Of a stretch of DNA of 64,000 nt, positions 34,348 through 41,716 are shown piece by piece. Source of the stretch: Cellulomonas sp. NS3. GTDB taxonomy: Bacteria > Actinomycetota > Actinomycetes > Actinomycetales > Cellulomonadaceae. The notes beneath the pieces were generated by a model. It was not told the origin of the DNA. It worked only from the letters and a program-made list of their open reading frames with translations, and ran no database searches. The DNA is taken from contig NZ_CP103289.1 of NCBI RefSeq assembly GCF_024757985.1, positions 3,100,001 through 3,164,000 of the forward strand, written 5' to 3'. A program made the translations under genes and the position numbers. Positions within the stretch are counted from its first letter, which is position 1. Each line of letters opens with the position of its first letter.

Positions 34348-35529
34348 GTGCTCCGCATCGACGACGAGGAGCGCCGCGCGCGGCTCGCGCGGCGCCACGG
34401 CGTCGCGCCGGGCCGGCGCCTCGACACCGTCGAGCAGGCCGCCGGGGCGATGGTCGCCCTGCACGCGACCGACCCCGCCGGGCTCTTCCTCTCGGCCTGG
34501 GCGCGCGTCGACGGCTTCACGGTGCCCGACCTCGAGCGCGCGCTGCACGACGACCGGACGCTCGTGAAGCACATGGTCATGCGGCGGACGCTGTTCGCGG
34601 TCCCGCGGGAGTCGATGCCGGTCGTCCAGGCGGCGGCGAGCCGGCGGATCGCGGCCGTCGAGCGACGCCGCCTCGAGCGCGAGCTCGGGGAGGCCGCTCT
34701 CGTCGACGACCCCTCCCGGTGGTTCGACGCGGCCGCCGCCGCCGTCGTCCGGCACCTCGGGGCCGGTGAGCCGCTCACGTCCACGCAGCTGCGCGAGCGC
34801 ATCCCCGAGCTCGACCTGGCGATCGCCTACGGCGCGGGGAAGTCGTGGGCGGGCCGGGCGGGCGTCGGGCCGCGGGTGCTCACGTGCCTGCAGGCCTCCG
34901 GGACGGTCCTGCGTGCGGGCAACGCCGGGCCCTGGACCACCTCGCGTCCCACGTGGGCGCTGACGCGCGACTGGCTCGGCGCCGACCTCCCCGAGCTCGA
35001 CGAGGACGCCGCGCGGGCCGAGCTGGTCGCTCGGTGGCTGGGCGCCTTCGGTCCCGGGACGGTGCGTGACCTCCGCTGGTGGCTCGGCTCGACGGTCGCC
35101 GCGGTCCGCCGGGCGCTCGCCGACGTCGGTGCCGTCGAGGTCGAGCTCGACGGCGGGACGGGCCACGTCCTGCCGGACGACGTCGAGCCCGTCGGGGCCG
35201 TCGACCCCTGGGTCGCCCTGCTGCCGGGCCTCGACCCGACGACGATGGGCTGGACCGAGCGCGCCTGGTACCTCGGACCGCACGGACCGCAGGTGTTCGA
35301 CAGCGCCGGCAACGCGGGCCCGACGATCTGGGTCGACGGCCGCGTCGTGGGCGGCTGGACCGTCACACCCGCCGGGGACGTCGAGCTCGTGCTGCTCGAG
35401 GACGTCGGTCGCGACGCCCGCCGGGCGATCGACGCGGAGGCCGAGCGGCTGACCGCGTGGCTCGACGGGACGGAGGTCCGTCCGCGCTTCCCGCCTGCGC
35501 TGACCCGGTCAGCGGCACGCTCACCTTGA
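34348..35529 (+). CDS. AlkZ-like winged-helix protein with HxT in place of QxQ
   Basis: This 393-residue HTH_42-family protein shares domain order with the gene at 28036-29169 but has a different active-site strip. At the place of GLQAQ it has ALHATD (His39, Thr41, Asp42), followed by AGLFLSAWARVDGF. His/Asp variants of this family are common in actinobacteria, and their chemistry is less studied than the QxQ and QxD types. LGAFGPGTVRDLRWWLG is the second winged helix and VALLPGLDPTTMGW the C-terminal core. GTG 34348 lies 57 bp after the BTAD regulator stop, which suggests co-transcription. DNA glycosylase activity is inferred from the family. Confidence 0.8.
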   Translation: MLRIDDEERRARLARRHGVAPGRRLDTVEQAAGAMVALHATDPAGLFLSAWARVDGFTVPDLERALHDDRTLVKHMVMRRTLFAVPRESMPVVQAAASRRIAAVERRRLERELGEAALVDDPSRWFDAAAAAVVRHLGAGEPLTSTQLRERIPELDLAIAYGAGKSWAGRAGVGPRVLTCLQASGTVLRAGNAGPWTTSRPTWALTRDWLGADLPELDEDAARAELVARWLGAFGPGTVRDLRWWLGSTVAAVRRALADVGAVEVELDGGTGHVLPDDVEPVGAVDPWVALLPGLDPTTMGWTERAWYLGPHGPQVFDSAGNAGPTIWVDGRVVGGWTVTPAGDVELVLLEDVGRDARRAIDAEAERLTAWLDGTEVRPRFPPALTRSAARSP

Positions 35530-35568
35530 CGGTGCCGCAGCGCGCGAGCTGGGTCACCCTCCTGGGAT

Positions 35569-35596
35569 CTGTCTCGCATCCCTGGAAGTGAGACGG
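35569..35596 (+). repeat. Covarying hairpin element, copy 1
   Basis: A 7-bp stem (CTGTCTC at 35569-35575 with GAGACGG at 35590-35596, one G-U pair) encloses a 14-nt loop with the sequence GCATCCCTGGAAGT. Copy 2 at 42011-42038 keeps loop length and most loop bases but has CCGTCCC/GGGACGG, so the paired bases changed together. It lies between the AlkZ-like gene and the SpoIIE phosphatase. Confidence 0.6.
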
Positions 35597-35689
35597 TCAT
35601 GTGCAGTGCGTCCTCGGCGGACCGGCACTCAAGTGCTGAGCCTGATCGGTGCGCTGCCCGGTGCCGGAGGTGGGTCTACGGTCGGTGTC

Positions 35690-36973
35690 GTGGACGAGGA
35701 CAGCTCTGGCCGCGCGGACGTGATGGCGAGCCTGGGGCGCGCGCTGGAGGCCGAGCCGACCGTACAACGAACGCTGCAGACGACGGTCGAGCAGGCGGTG
35801 CACCTGATCCCGGGCTGCTGGCACGCGGCGGTCTCGATCGTCGGACCCGACGAGGTCACGACGCCAGCCGCTACCGGTGCGATCCCCGTCCAGGTGGACG
35901 AGCTGCAGTACGAGACCGGTCAGGGGCCGTGCCTGTCCGCGATCCGTGATCACGGGCTCTTCGTCACCGGCGACCTCAGCACCGAGTCTCGCTGGCCGGA
36001 CTTCGCGACCCGAGCCAGTCGGGACCTGGGCGTGCACAGCATGCTGTCCTTCCGGCTGTTCGTCGCCGACGACACCCTCGGCGCACTGAACCTGTACTCG
36101 ACGAGGACCGACGCTTTCGATCGCGAGAGCATCGCGACGGGCCGGGTGTTCGCTGCGCAGGCGGCGCTGGCGCTGTCCGCGGCGAGCGAGCACGCGCGGG
36201 CCGAGAGGGTCACCGCTGACCTGCGTGCGAGCCAGGTGCACCTGGCGAAGAACCAGCAGCAGGCGGCGATCGCCGTCGCCCTGCAGCGCAGCATGCTCAC
36301 CGAGCTGCCCGACATGGCCCCGCTGGAGGCCGCGGCGCTCTACCACCCCGCGGTACCCGGGGCGCAGGTGGGTGGGGACTGGTACGACGCGCTGGTCCTC
36401 GACAGCGGCGCTGTGCTCGCCGTCGTGGGAGACCTCGCCGGGCACAACCTCGAGGCCGCGGCTGCCATGGCTCAGGCGCGTAGCGCGCTGCGGACCCTCG
36501 CGGTCGACCGTGATCGGCCGCCCGGCGAACTGCTCGAGCACCTCGACCACGTCCTGCAACGGCTTGAGCCGGACCGCACCGGTACCTGCGTCGTGGTGCG
36601 CCTGACCTCACGGGGCGGCGGATGGCACGGCGAGCTCGCCAACGCAGGCCACCCTCCACCCCTGCTGATCACCGACCGCGGCGGCGAGCTCGTCACCGCA
36701 CCCCCGCAGCTGCTCCTCAACGTGAGAGCAGGCCTCACCCGCCTGACCTGGGACCTCACCCTGGAACCCGGCGCGATCCTCCTGCTGTACACCGACGGGC
36801 TCGTCGAACGGCGAGGGCGCTCGCTCGCTGACGGGCTCACCGCCCTGGTCGAGGCCGCCTCCACGCTCGACACCACGAACCTGACCCGGATGTGCCACGA
36901 CCTCCTCGCCCTGCTGGCACCGCACCCCACCGACGACGTCTGCATCCTGGCAGTCCGGATCCCCCGTACCTGA
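35690..36973 (+). CDS. GAF-domain PP2C/SpoIIE serine phosphatase (RsbU/RsbP type)
   Basis: This protein of about 427 residues has a GAF sensor domain (about 25-180, ETGQGPCLSAIRDHGLF and FRLFVADDTLGALNLYS), a short coiled linker, and a SpoIIE/PP2C phosphatase domain. The metal-binding acidic residues are complete: GGDWYD, VVGDLAGHNLEAA, YTDGLVE and DDVCILAV. Such phosphatases dephosphorylate a STAS antagonist so that it can release a sigma factor from its RsbW-like kinase. Both partner types are encoded within 3 kb (38458 and 38879). GTG 35690 is the best start by domain; the frame is open to 35588. Codon use is clearly less GC-biased than left of 35.5 kb. Confidence 0.87.
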   Translation: MDEDSSGRADVMASLGRALEAEPTVQRTLQTTVEQAVHLIPGCWHAAVSIVGPDEVTTPAATGAIPVQVDELQYETGQGPCLSAIRDHGLFVTGDLSTESRWPDFATRASRDLGVHSMLSFRLFVADDTLGALNLYSTRTDAFDRESIATGRVFAAQAALALSAASEHARAERVTADLRASQVHLAKNQQQAAIAVALQRSMLTELPDMAPLEAAALYHPAVPGAQVGGDWYDALVLDSGAVLAVVGDLAGHNLEAAAAMAQARSALRTLAVDRDRPPGELLEHLDHVLQRLEPDRTGTCVVVRLTSRGGGWHGELANAGHPPPLLITDRGGELVTAPPQLLLNVRAGLTRLTWDLTLEPGAILLLYTDGLVERRGRSLADGLTALVEAASTLDTTNLTRMCHDLLALLAPHPTDDVCILAVRIPRT

Positions 36974-37007
36974 GCCCGCGCCGATCATCCGGAAGACGAG
37001 GACCCGA

Positions 37008-37073
37008 GGGGCCGGTGGGTTCGGGAGGGAGATCGCCCTCGGGCTCGCGTCCGACGTCGGCTGGTACCGCACC
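37008..37073 (+). pseudogene. Relic of an RsbW-like HATPase C-terminus
   Basis: Reading from 37008 gives 22 codons whose product (GAGGFGREIALGL then DVGWYRT) matches the G-box end of the intact kinase at 38879-39331 (GQGGFGLQIARRL then DVAWYRT) at 14 of 22 positions. Nothing alignable precedes it and the frame loses similarity afterwards. It lies directly after the SpoIIE phosphatase, where a kinase gene would be expected, so it is probably the remaining end of a deleted paralogue. Confidence 0.6.
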
Positions 37074-37264
37074 AGCGATCCGAGGGCAACGGGCGTTCCG
37101 TGTCGGTGCTCGATGTGCTCCAGAAAGCCGGCGCGCGCTCGTCATCGCCGCGGCCGCCGTCGGAGCTGCGCCTGAACGCGAGGGGCCGGGCCGCGCCGGA
37201 CCGCCCCTCGCCTGCGAGACTGCAGCCGCACGGTCAGACCAGGCAACGTCGAGCGAAGGCAGAG

Positions 37265-38236
37265 ATGACCGACATAGTCACGGACGAGGCGGTCGCGCCG
37301 GGAGCTCGGGGGCCGTTGCGGACCGCAGTCATCTTCAACCCGGTCCGGGTCGAGGACATCGTTGAGCGTCGTGCGGTCGTCGACGCCGCACTCACCGCGG
37401 CCGGGTGGCCGGTCCCCGTATGGATGGAGACCACTGAGGACGACCCTGGTGCCGGGCAGGCCCGGCGGGCCATCGCCGAGGGCGCTCAGGTCGTCTTCGT
37501 CTGCGGTGGCGACGGGACGGTGCGCTCGTGCGTGGAGGGCGTCGCCGGGACTGGCGCCGCCCTCGCAGTGCTTCCGGCCGGTACCGGGAACCTCCTCGCG
37601 ACCAACCTCGGCCTGCCCGACGACCCGGCCGCGGGCGTCCAGGTGGTCCTGGAGGCGGGCCGGCGCCGAATCGACATCGGCGAGGTCGATGGGCAGGCGT
37701 TCGCCGTGATGGCCGGCATGGGGTTCGACGCGGCCCTGCTCGACGACGCCTCCACGACCCTGAAGGCGAAGATCGGGCCGGTGGCCTACGTCCTGTCCGC
37801 ATTGCAGCACCTCAAGGACCGCCGCATGAGGGTCCAGATCCGGATCGATGACCAGCCCCCGGCCCGGCATCGCGCCCGGGGGGTCGTCATCGGGAACGTC
37901 GGGCGCCTGCAGGGCGGTGTGCGGCTCCTCGCGGACGCCGAACCGGACAGCGGGCAGCTCGATGTGGCAGTGCTCGACCCGCGGCACGTGCGTCACTGGA
38001 TCCAGCTCGCCTGGGGCGTCGTCCGCAGGCGCAAGGATGTGGCTCACCTGCAGGTCCTGCGGGGCGCTCGGATCGTCGTGACGAGCGACCACGACGAGGC
38101 ACGGCAACTCGACGGTGATGTGATCTCCCCTGGCCGGTCGCTGGACGTCACCGTCCGCCCTGGCGCGCTCGAGCTGTGCGTCCCACAACCAGAGGAGAGT
38201 GCGGACCTGACCGAAGGTGCTGATCGCCTCGAGTGA
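37265..38236 (+). CDS. Diacylglycerol/lipid kinase family protein (DAGK_cat)
   Basis: This 323-residue protein of the YegS/DgkB/LCB5 family phosphorylates a lipid hydroxyl using ATP. The start AVIFNPVRVEDIVERR, the nucleotide motif VFVCGGDGTVRSCVEG and LPAGTGNLLATNLGLP are intact, and the C-terminal lobe carries GVVIGNVGRLQGGVRLL and the LDGD strand near the end (QLDGDVISPG). ATG 37265 is chosen because the fold begins there; an in-frame ATG at 37100 adds 55 unlikely residues. Location in the middle of a partner-switching gene set is unusual; whether it is functionally linked is not known. Confidence 0.9.
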   Translation: MTDIVTDEAVAPGARGPLRTAVIFNPVRVEDIVERRAVVDAALTAAGWPVPVWMETTEDDPGAGQARRAIAEGAQVVFVCGGDGTVRSCVEGVAGTGAALAVLPAGTGNLLATNLGLPDDPAAGVQVVLEAGRRRIDIGEVDGQAFAVMAGMGFDAALLDDASTTLKAKIGPVAYVLSALQHLKDRRMRVQIRIDDQPPARHRARGVVIGNVGRLQGGVRLLADAEPDSGQLDVAVLDPRHVRHWIQLAWGVVRRRKDVAHLQVLRGARIVVTSDHDEARQLDGDVISPGRSLDVTVRPGALELCVPQPEESADLTEGADRLE

Positions 38237-38322
38237 CGGACTGACGCCCGCGTCGTCGATGTCTCGCTCGATCGACGCGTCCGAAGGCCCGTTCGAGAAC
38301 GCCGACCTCTCAACGACGAGGT

Positions 38323-38395
38323 CCCAGCGGTGGCGAGGGTGCGGAGCGGTGCCCGCCTTGCGGGCCGTCCGGCCGAATGCTCGGCCGGACCTCAC
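38323..38395 (+). repeat. 73-bp intergenic element, copy A
   Basis: The constant half reads CCCAGCGGTGGCG, then GGAGCGGTGCC and CCTTGCGGGC. A 10-bp hairpin follows (38367-38376 with 38381-38390, loop ATGC), then CTCAC. Copy B at 39374-39445 has the same constant blocks in the same order, with a different hairpin in the same place. Copy A lies 86 bp after the lipid kinase stop, in the gap to the convergent STAS gene. Confidence 0.6.
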
Positions 38396-38457
38396 TGCCC
38401 TGCGCCGCGGGTAGCCGATGACCTGAGCCGCTGACCTGGTGTGGGGGCGTGGTCAGG

Positions 38458-38784
38458 TCAGACCTGCGGTCCGACGAGGATCTCGTCCATCGCAAGGACC
38501 TTCAGCAGGAACGCCACCGAGGAGGACGCGGCGACCGTGAGCGGGCCCTGCAGGTAGCACTGGGACAGGAACGTCGCACCCGAGGAATCCATGAACGTCA
38601 CCTCGGTCGCATCGACCTGCACCGGCAACCCCAGCTGACCGATCGTCGCGAGCATCGCGCCGAGCTCCTCGTGCAGGTCACCGTCGATCTCACCGGTCAA
38701 CGTGACGAGCACCGCGTCCCGGGTCGCGTCCATGCGCACCGTCCCGACCGGGCCACCACCGGGGGGCTGTTCGCCGCTGTCCAT
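38458..38784 (-). CDS. STAS-domain anti-sigma factor antagonist (RsbV/SpoIIAA type)
   Basis: This 108-residue STAS protein has VTLTGEIDGDLHEELGAML, the central strand VQVDATEVTFMDSSGATFL with the phosphorylatable Ser in MDSSG, and a C-terminal helix (FLLKVLAMDEIL). When dephosphorylated it should bind the RsbW-like kinase and free a sigma factor. ATG 38784 has GAGAGGCGG upstream. It is divergent from the kinase gene at 38879, sharing a 94-bp control region, and is the only minus-strand gene of the set. The phosphatase at 35690 is its likely activator. Confidence 0.9.
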   Translation of the reverse strand: MDSGEQPPGGGPVGTVRMDATRDAVLVTLTGEIDGDLHEELGAMLATIGQLGLPVQVDATEVTFMDSSGATFLSQCYLQGPLTVAASSSVAFLLKVLAMDEILVGPQV

Positions 38785-38878
38785 GCTGTGCGCCGCCTCT
38801 CGTCCGTGAAGCAACGGCCTCGATCCTCCCACGGACCTCAGCGGGCGCCCGTGGAGGTGCGCCCTTACCGTCGAGGCC

Positions 38879-39331
38879 GTGACCGACAACTCAGACCACG
38901 ACGCCGGCCTGAGGTCCGCTCGCCCGCCCCAGCACTTCGTGCCCGTGCGCCGATGGGTGCTGGACTCCTTCGCCGAGCTGCACGAGCTGCGCACGGAGCT
39001 GCAGGACGCGCTCACCGCCCAGGCGGACCAGCTCACCGCCGCCCAGCCGTTGAGCACGCTCGCTCAGCACCTCGTGCTCGTCGCCTCCGAGCTCGCGACC
39101 AACGCCATCCGCCATGGCCGGCCACCCACCATCGTCGAACTCCACCAGCATGAGGCCCGCTTCCTGCTCACTGTCGCTGACCACGACCTGAGCAGCGAGC
39201 CCCGACTCGCCGGTGACCGGCCGCCCGGTCAGGGAGGTTTCGGGCTGCAGATTGCCCGCCGCCTGTCCGCCGACGTCGCCTGGTACCGCACCGACACCAC
39301 GAAAGTTGTCTGGGCCGAGCTCAACCCCTGA
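38879..39331 (+). CDS. RsbW-like ATP-binding serine kinase / anti-sigma factor
   Basis: This 150-residue HATPase_c_2 domain protein has the N-box ELATNAIRHGRPPTIVEL, the metal loop VADHDLSSEP, and the G-box GQGGFGLQIARRLSADV. Proteins of this kind hold a sigma factor or other target and phosphorylate a STAS antagonist. No sigma factor gene is in the window, so its target lies elsewhere or is not a sigma factor. GTG 38879 starts after the shared promoter with the STAS gene. A relic of a close paralogue lies at 37008. Confidence 0.88.
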   Translation: MTDNSDHDAGLRSARPPQHFVPVRRWVLDSFAELHELRTELQDALTAQADQLTAAQPLSTLAQHLVLVASELATNAIRHGRPPTIVELHQHEARFLLTVADHDLSSEPRLAGDRPPGQGGFGLQIARRLSADVAWYRTDTTKVVWAELNP

Positions 39332-39373
39332 GGACAACAGCACCTCGGTCCAGCACACCGACGCCCCGCAGGC

Positions 39374-39445
39374 CCCAGCGGTGGCGGAAGCATGGGAGCG
39401 GTGCCAACCTTACGGGCGGCCCGCCCGTCGGTGGGCCATACTCAC
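39374..39445 (+). repeat. 73-bp intergenic element, copy B
   Basis: The blocks CCCAGCGGTGGCG, GGAGCGGTGCC and CCTTACGGGC are shared with copy A (38323-38395) in the same order and spacing within 2 nt. The hairpin at the same place is ACGGGCG/CGCCCGT (39412-39418 with 39422-39428). It lies 42 bp after the kinase stop and ends 21 bp before the start of the four-helix membrane gene, so it is in the leader or terminator position. Confidence 0.6.
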
Positions 39446-39466
39446 GAACAGACGGAGACATCCCCC

Positions 39467-39955
39467 ATGAACGCATCGAAGGGCTCGACCGGGACGCATG
39501 ACACCCGCCGCGCGAAGAGCACCGGCCTTGCTGTCGCCGGTCTCGGCATCGTGGTGTTCAACATCTCCCCCCTGCTGAACTGGGTCAACCCCGCTGACGA
39601 CGCCGACCCGCGCACCGGGTACGAGACCGACTCCCTGGTCCCGTTCATCGCCTACCTCGGCCTGGGCCTGCTCGTCGCCCTGATCTACGCCGGCAAGCGC
39701 GCCCGCCGCGGCCAGCACCGCGGCCTGACCCTGGTCTCGATGGCCGTCGGCATCGCCGCCACCATCCAGTGCCTCGCCTTCGCGCTGAACCCCATGGGCG
39801 GGCTCGAGCGCGGTGACGACCTCGCCACCGACCTGGGTGTGTGGGTCGGGTTCCTCGGCGCGGCGGTCTGGGCCGTCGGGTCCTACCTGCTCGCCAAGGA
39901 GATCGAGGGCGACGACCACGACTACGACACCCACCGCACCCACGACGGGCACTGA
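39467..39955 (+). CDS. Four-helix membrane protein of unknown function
   Basis: This 162-residue protein has four hydrophobic helices: GLAVAGLGIVVFNISPLL, LVPFIAYLGLGLLVALIY, GLTLVSMAVGIAATIQCLAF and LGVWVGFLGAAVWAVGSYLL. The tail is rich in Asp and His (GDDHDYDTHRTHDGH), possibly binding metal. ATG 39467 has GGAG about 10 nt upstream. I do not recognise the family. It follows the RsbW-like kinase and the second 73-bp element and is closed by a very strong terminator. Confidence 0.7.
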   Translation: MNASKGSTGTHDTRRAKSTGLAVAGLGIVVFNISPLLNWVNPADDADPRTGYETDSLVPFIAYLGLGLLVALIYAGKRARRGQHRGLTLVSMAVGIAATIQCLAFALNPMGGLERGDDLATDLGVWVGFLGAAVWAVGSYLLAKEIEGDDHDYDTHRTHDGH

Positions 39956-40025
39956 CACCCACGGCGGCGCCCGCGGTCCAGGCGCTGCAACACCGGCTGC
40001 CAACACGGCGGCACGCCGGTGAGCT

Positions 40026-40069
40026 CAGGGAAGGCCCCGCTGCACGAACGAGCAGCGGGGCCTTCCCTG
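40026..40069 (+). terminator. Strong 18-bp hairpin terminator
   Basis: A perfect 18-bp stem (40026-40043 with 40052-40069, loop ACGAACGA) lies 71 bp after the stop of the four-helix membrane gene. It is the strongest hairpin in the accessory region and could also end leftward transcription from the amidohydrolase gene. Confidence 0.8.
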
Positions 40070-40189
40070 TCTGAACGGACACCTCGGAGGAGCCACCGTG
40101 CGCGGTGGTCGAGGCCCCCGCACGGGTACATGTCCTCGAACGTTCGTGTGAGTACGTCGCTCTTGTCCTTGCGCCGGCGCCGGGCCAGG

Positions 40190-41248
40190 TCAGCGGACGA
40201 GGCGTCCGCGGACGACGACGTGCTCGGCATGGTCGAGGAGTGTGAGGTCGTCGCGGGGGTCGCCGGACAGGACGAGGAGGTCGGCCGGTGCGCCGTCCTC
40301 CACCCCGGGCAGGCCGAGCCACTGGCGGGCCTGCCACGACCCGGCGGCAAGCGCCTGGCTGGTGGACATCCCGGCGTCCGCGAGCCAGTGGATCTCCTCG
40401 CTCAGCGACCCGGGCGGCAGATCGGTCCCCGCGAGCACGGTGACTCCCGCTGCGACCGCGGCGGCCACGAGCTCCGCGTGCCGGTCCACACCTGACGTGA
40501 ACCACTCCCGCATCGCTGCGGGCACCCCGTCGCCGCTCATCTGCGGCCTGAGCGCGAGGAACGTGGTCGCCGTCGGGACCAGCGCGATGCCCGCCGTCGC
40601 CATCTGCTCGAGCAGGTCGAGCGGAAGGTGCATGCCGTGCTCGATGGAGTCGACACCGGCCCGGACCGCCGATCGACCACCCGCGGCGGACTGGGTGTGC
40701 ACCGCGACGCGGCCGCCGGCGCGGTGCGCCGCAGCGGTCGCGGCGGCCACCACCTCGGCCGGCATCGCGGGCCCGTACCCACCGTCGTCGGTGAACCAGT
40801 CCACGATGAGCTTGCACCACCCAGCTCGGGCCGCCTCCTCCGCGGCGGCGCGAGGGACGTCCGCGACGGGGACCTGCCGGCCCCACCCGGGGAAGAACCT
40901 CCCCTCGACGGCGACGGGCAGACCCGCCTCCACCACGCGGGGGTGGTCAGGCTGCGCTCCGAACCACGCGGGCAGGCGACTGGCCGAACCCGGGACCCGG
41001 ATGAGGGCGGTCCCCGAGCGCAGGTGCGCCGCGGCGTCGACGCGCAGCTGGTGGTCGTCGAGGGGGTCGCCGATCGCGGCGATGCCCGGGTGGGTGTGGG
41101 TGTCGACGAGGCCAGGGACGACGAAGCCGCCCTCGTGCAGCGTGCGCGCGCCGGGGATCGGCGTGAAGCTGATGCGGTCCTCCTCGAACCACAGGTCCCG
41201 CAGATCACCATCCGGCAGCACGGTCGCGCGCAGGTGCCACGGGGTCAT
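40190..41248 (-). CDS. Amidohydrolase family protein
   Basis: This 352-residue metal-dependent amidohydrolase is of the imidazolonepropionase/prolidase-like branch. Metal and active-site residues appear in order: VDTHTHPG (His51, His53), WCKLIVDW with the bridging Lys, AVHTQ, SIEHGMHLP and AGTDLPPG. The C-terminal small domain ends in ADLLVLSGDPRDDL, typical of the family. It would hydrolyse a cyclic amide or related bond; the substrate is not evident. ATG 41248 is used. It stands alone. Confidence 0.88.
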   Translation of the reverse strand: MTPWHLRATVLPDGDLRDLWFEEDRISFTPIPGARTLHEGGFVVPGLVDTHTHPGIAAIGDPLDDHQLRVDAAAHLRSGTALIRVPGSASRLPAWFGAQPDHPRVVEAGLPVAVEGRFFPGWGRQVPVADVPRAAAEEAARAGWCKLIVDWFTDDGGYGPAMPAEVVAAATAAAHRAGGRVAVHTQSAAGGRSAVRAGVDSIEHGMHLPLDLLEQMATAGIALVPTATTFLALRPQMSGDGVPAAMREWFTSGVDRHAELVAAAVAAGVTVLAGTDLPPGSLSEEIHWLADAGMSTSQALAAGSWQARQWLGLPGVEDGAPADLLVLSGDPRDDLTLLDHAEHVVVRGRLVR

Positions 41249-41464
41249 GCACAGACCCTCTCAGACCCCTGACCCGGCGGCCCCACCGCACAACTGACGC
41301 CCGCCGTTCCTGTCGCCACGCCGAGCAAGGACACGACCGTCCCGCGCCTGTGGCTGCACGGGCTCGGCGGGGCACACCCTGGCTCCGCACACCACAAGGA
41401 CCACGCCGAGGAGGTGGCAGCGGCGACCGCGGCGCGCCAGGACGTGCCGGAGTAGCGTCAGAGG

Positions 41465-41716
41465 ATGAACACGCAGAACGACGGCGCCGACGACCCGACC
41501 GTGATCGTGAACGAGGCCGACCTTCCAGGGGTGCGGATGCCCGGCGAGTACGACGCGAGCTACGACCGCGACGCTGGCACGGTGACCATCGAGACAGGCC
41601 CTGAGAAGGGCAAGGTGATCCAGCCGAACGCCCGGGTGATCGACGCGATCGAGCGGGCCCAGGACGGCGACGTGGTGATGGACACCGTCGATCGCTACGA
41701 GGCCGGCGCCGAATAG
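41465..41716 (+). CDS. Small acidic hypothetical protein
   Basis: This 83-residue soluble protein is rich in Asp and Glu with a regular strand pattern (TVIVNEADLPGVRMPGEYDA, GTVTIETGPEKGKVI, DGDVVMDTVDRYE). Codon use is good and the start ATG 41465 directly follows GTCAGAGG. No domain is recognised and it has no helix for a membrane. The surrounding 200 bp on each side are gene-poor, so it may be a mobile or recently arrived small gene. Confidence 0.55.
   Translation: MNTQNDGADDPTVIVNEADLPGVRMPGEYDASYDRDAGTVTIETGPEKGKVIQPNARVIDAIERAQDGDVVMDTVDRYEAGAE

Noticed and set aside
36974-37264. An upstream extension of the lipid kinase from ATG 37100
   Set aside because: The added 55 residues are Arg/Pro/Ser-rich without family similarity and the relic of the RsbW-like kinase lies just before; ATG 37265 has AAGGCAG upstream and begins the fold.
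41300-41455. An open plus-strand frame ending in TAG at 41455 with fairly protein-like content (LWLHGLGGAHPGSAHHKDHA)
   Set aside because: An in-frame stop lies close upstream, there is no start codon or ribosome site, and no family is recognised. It may be a lost gene's tail but cannot be supported.
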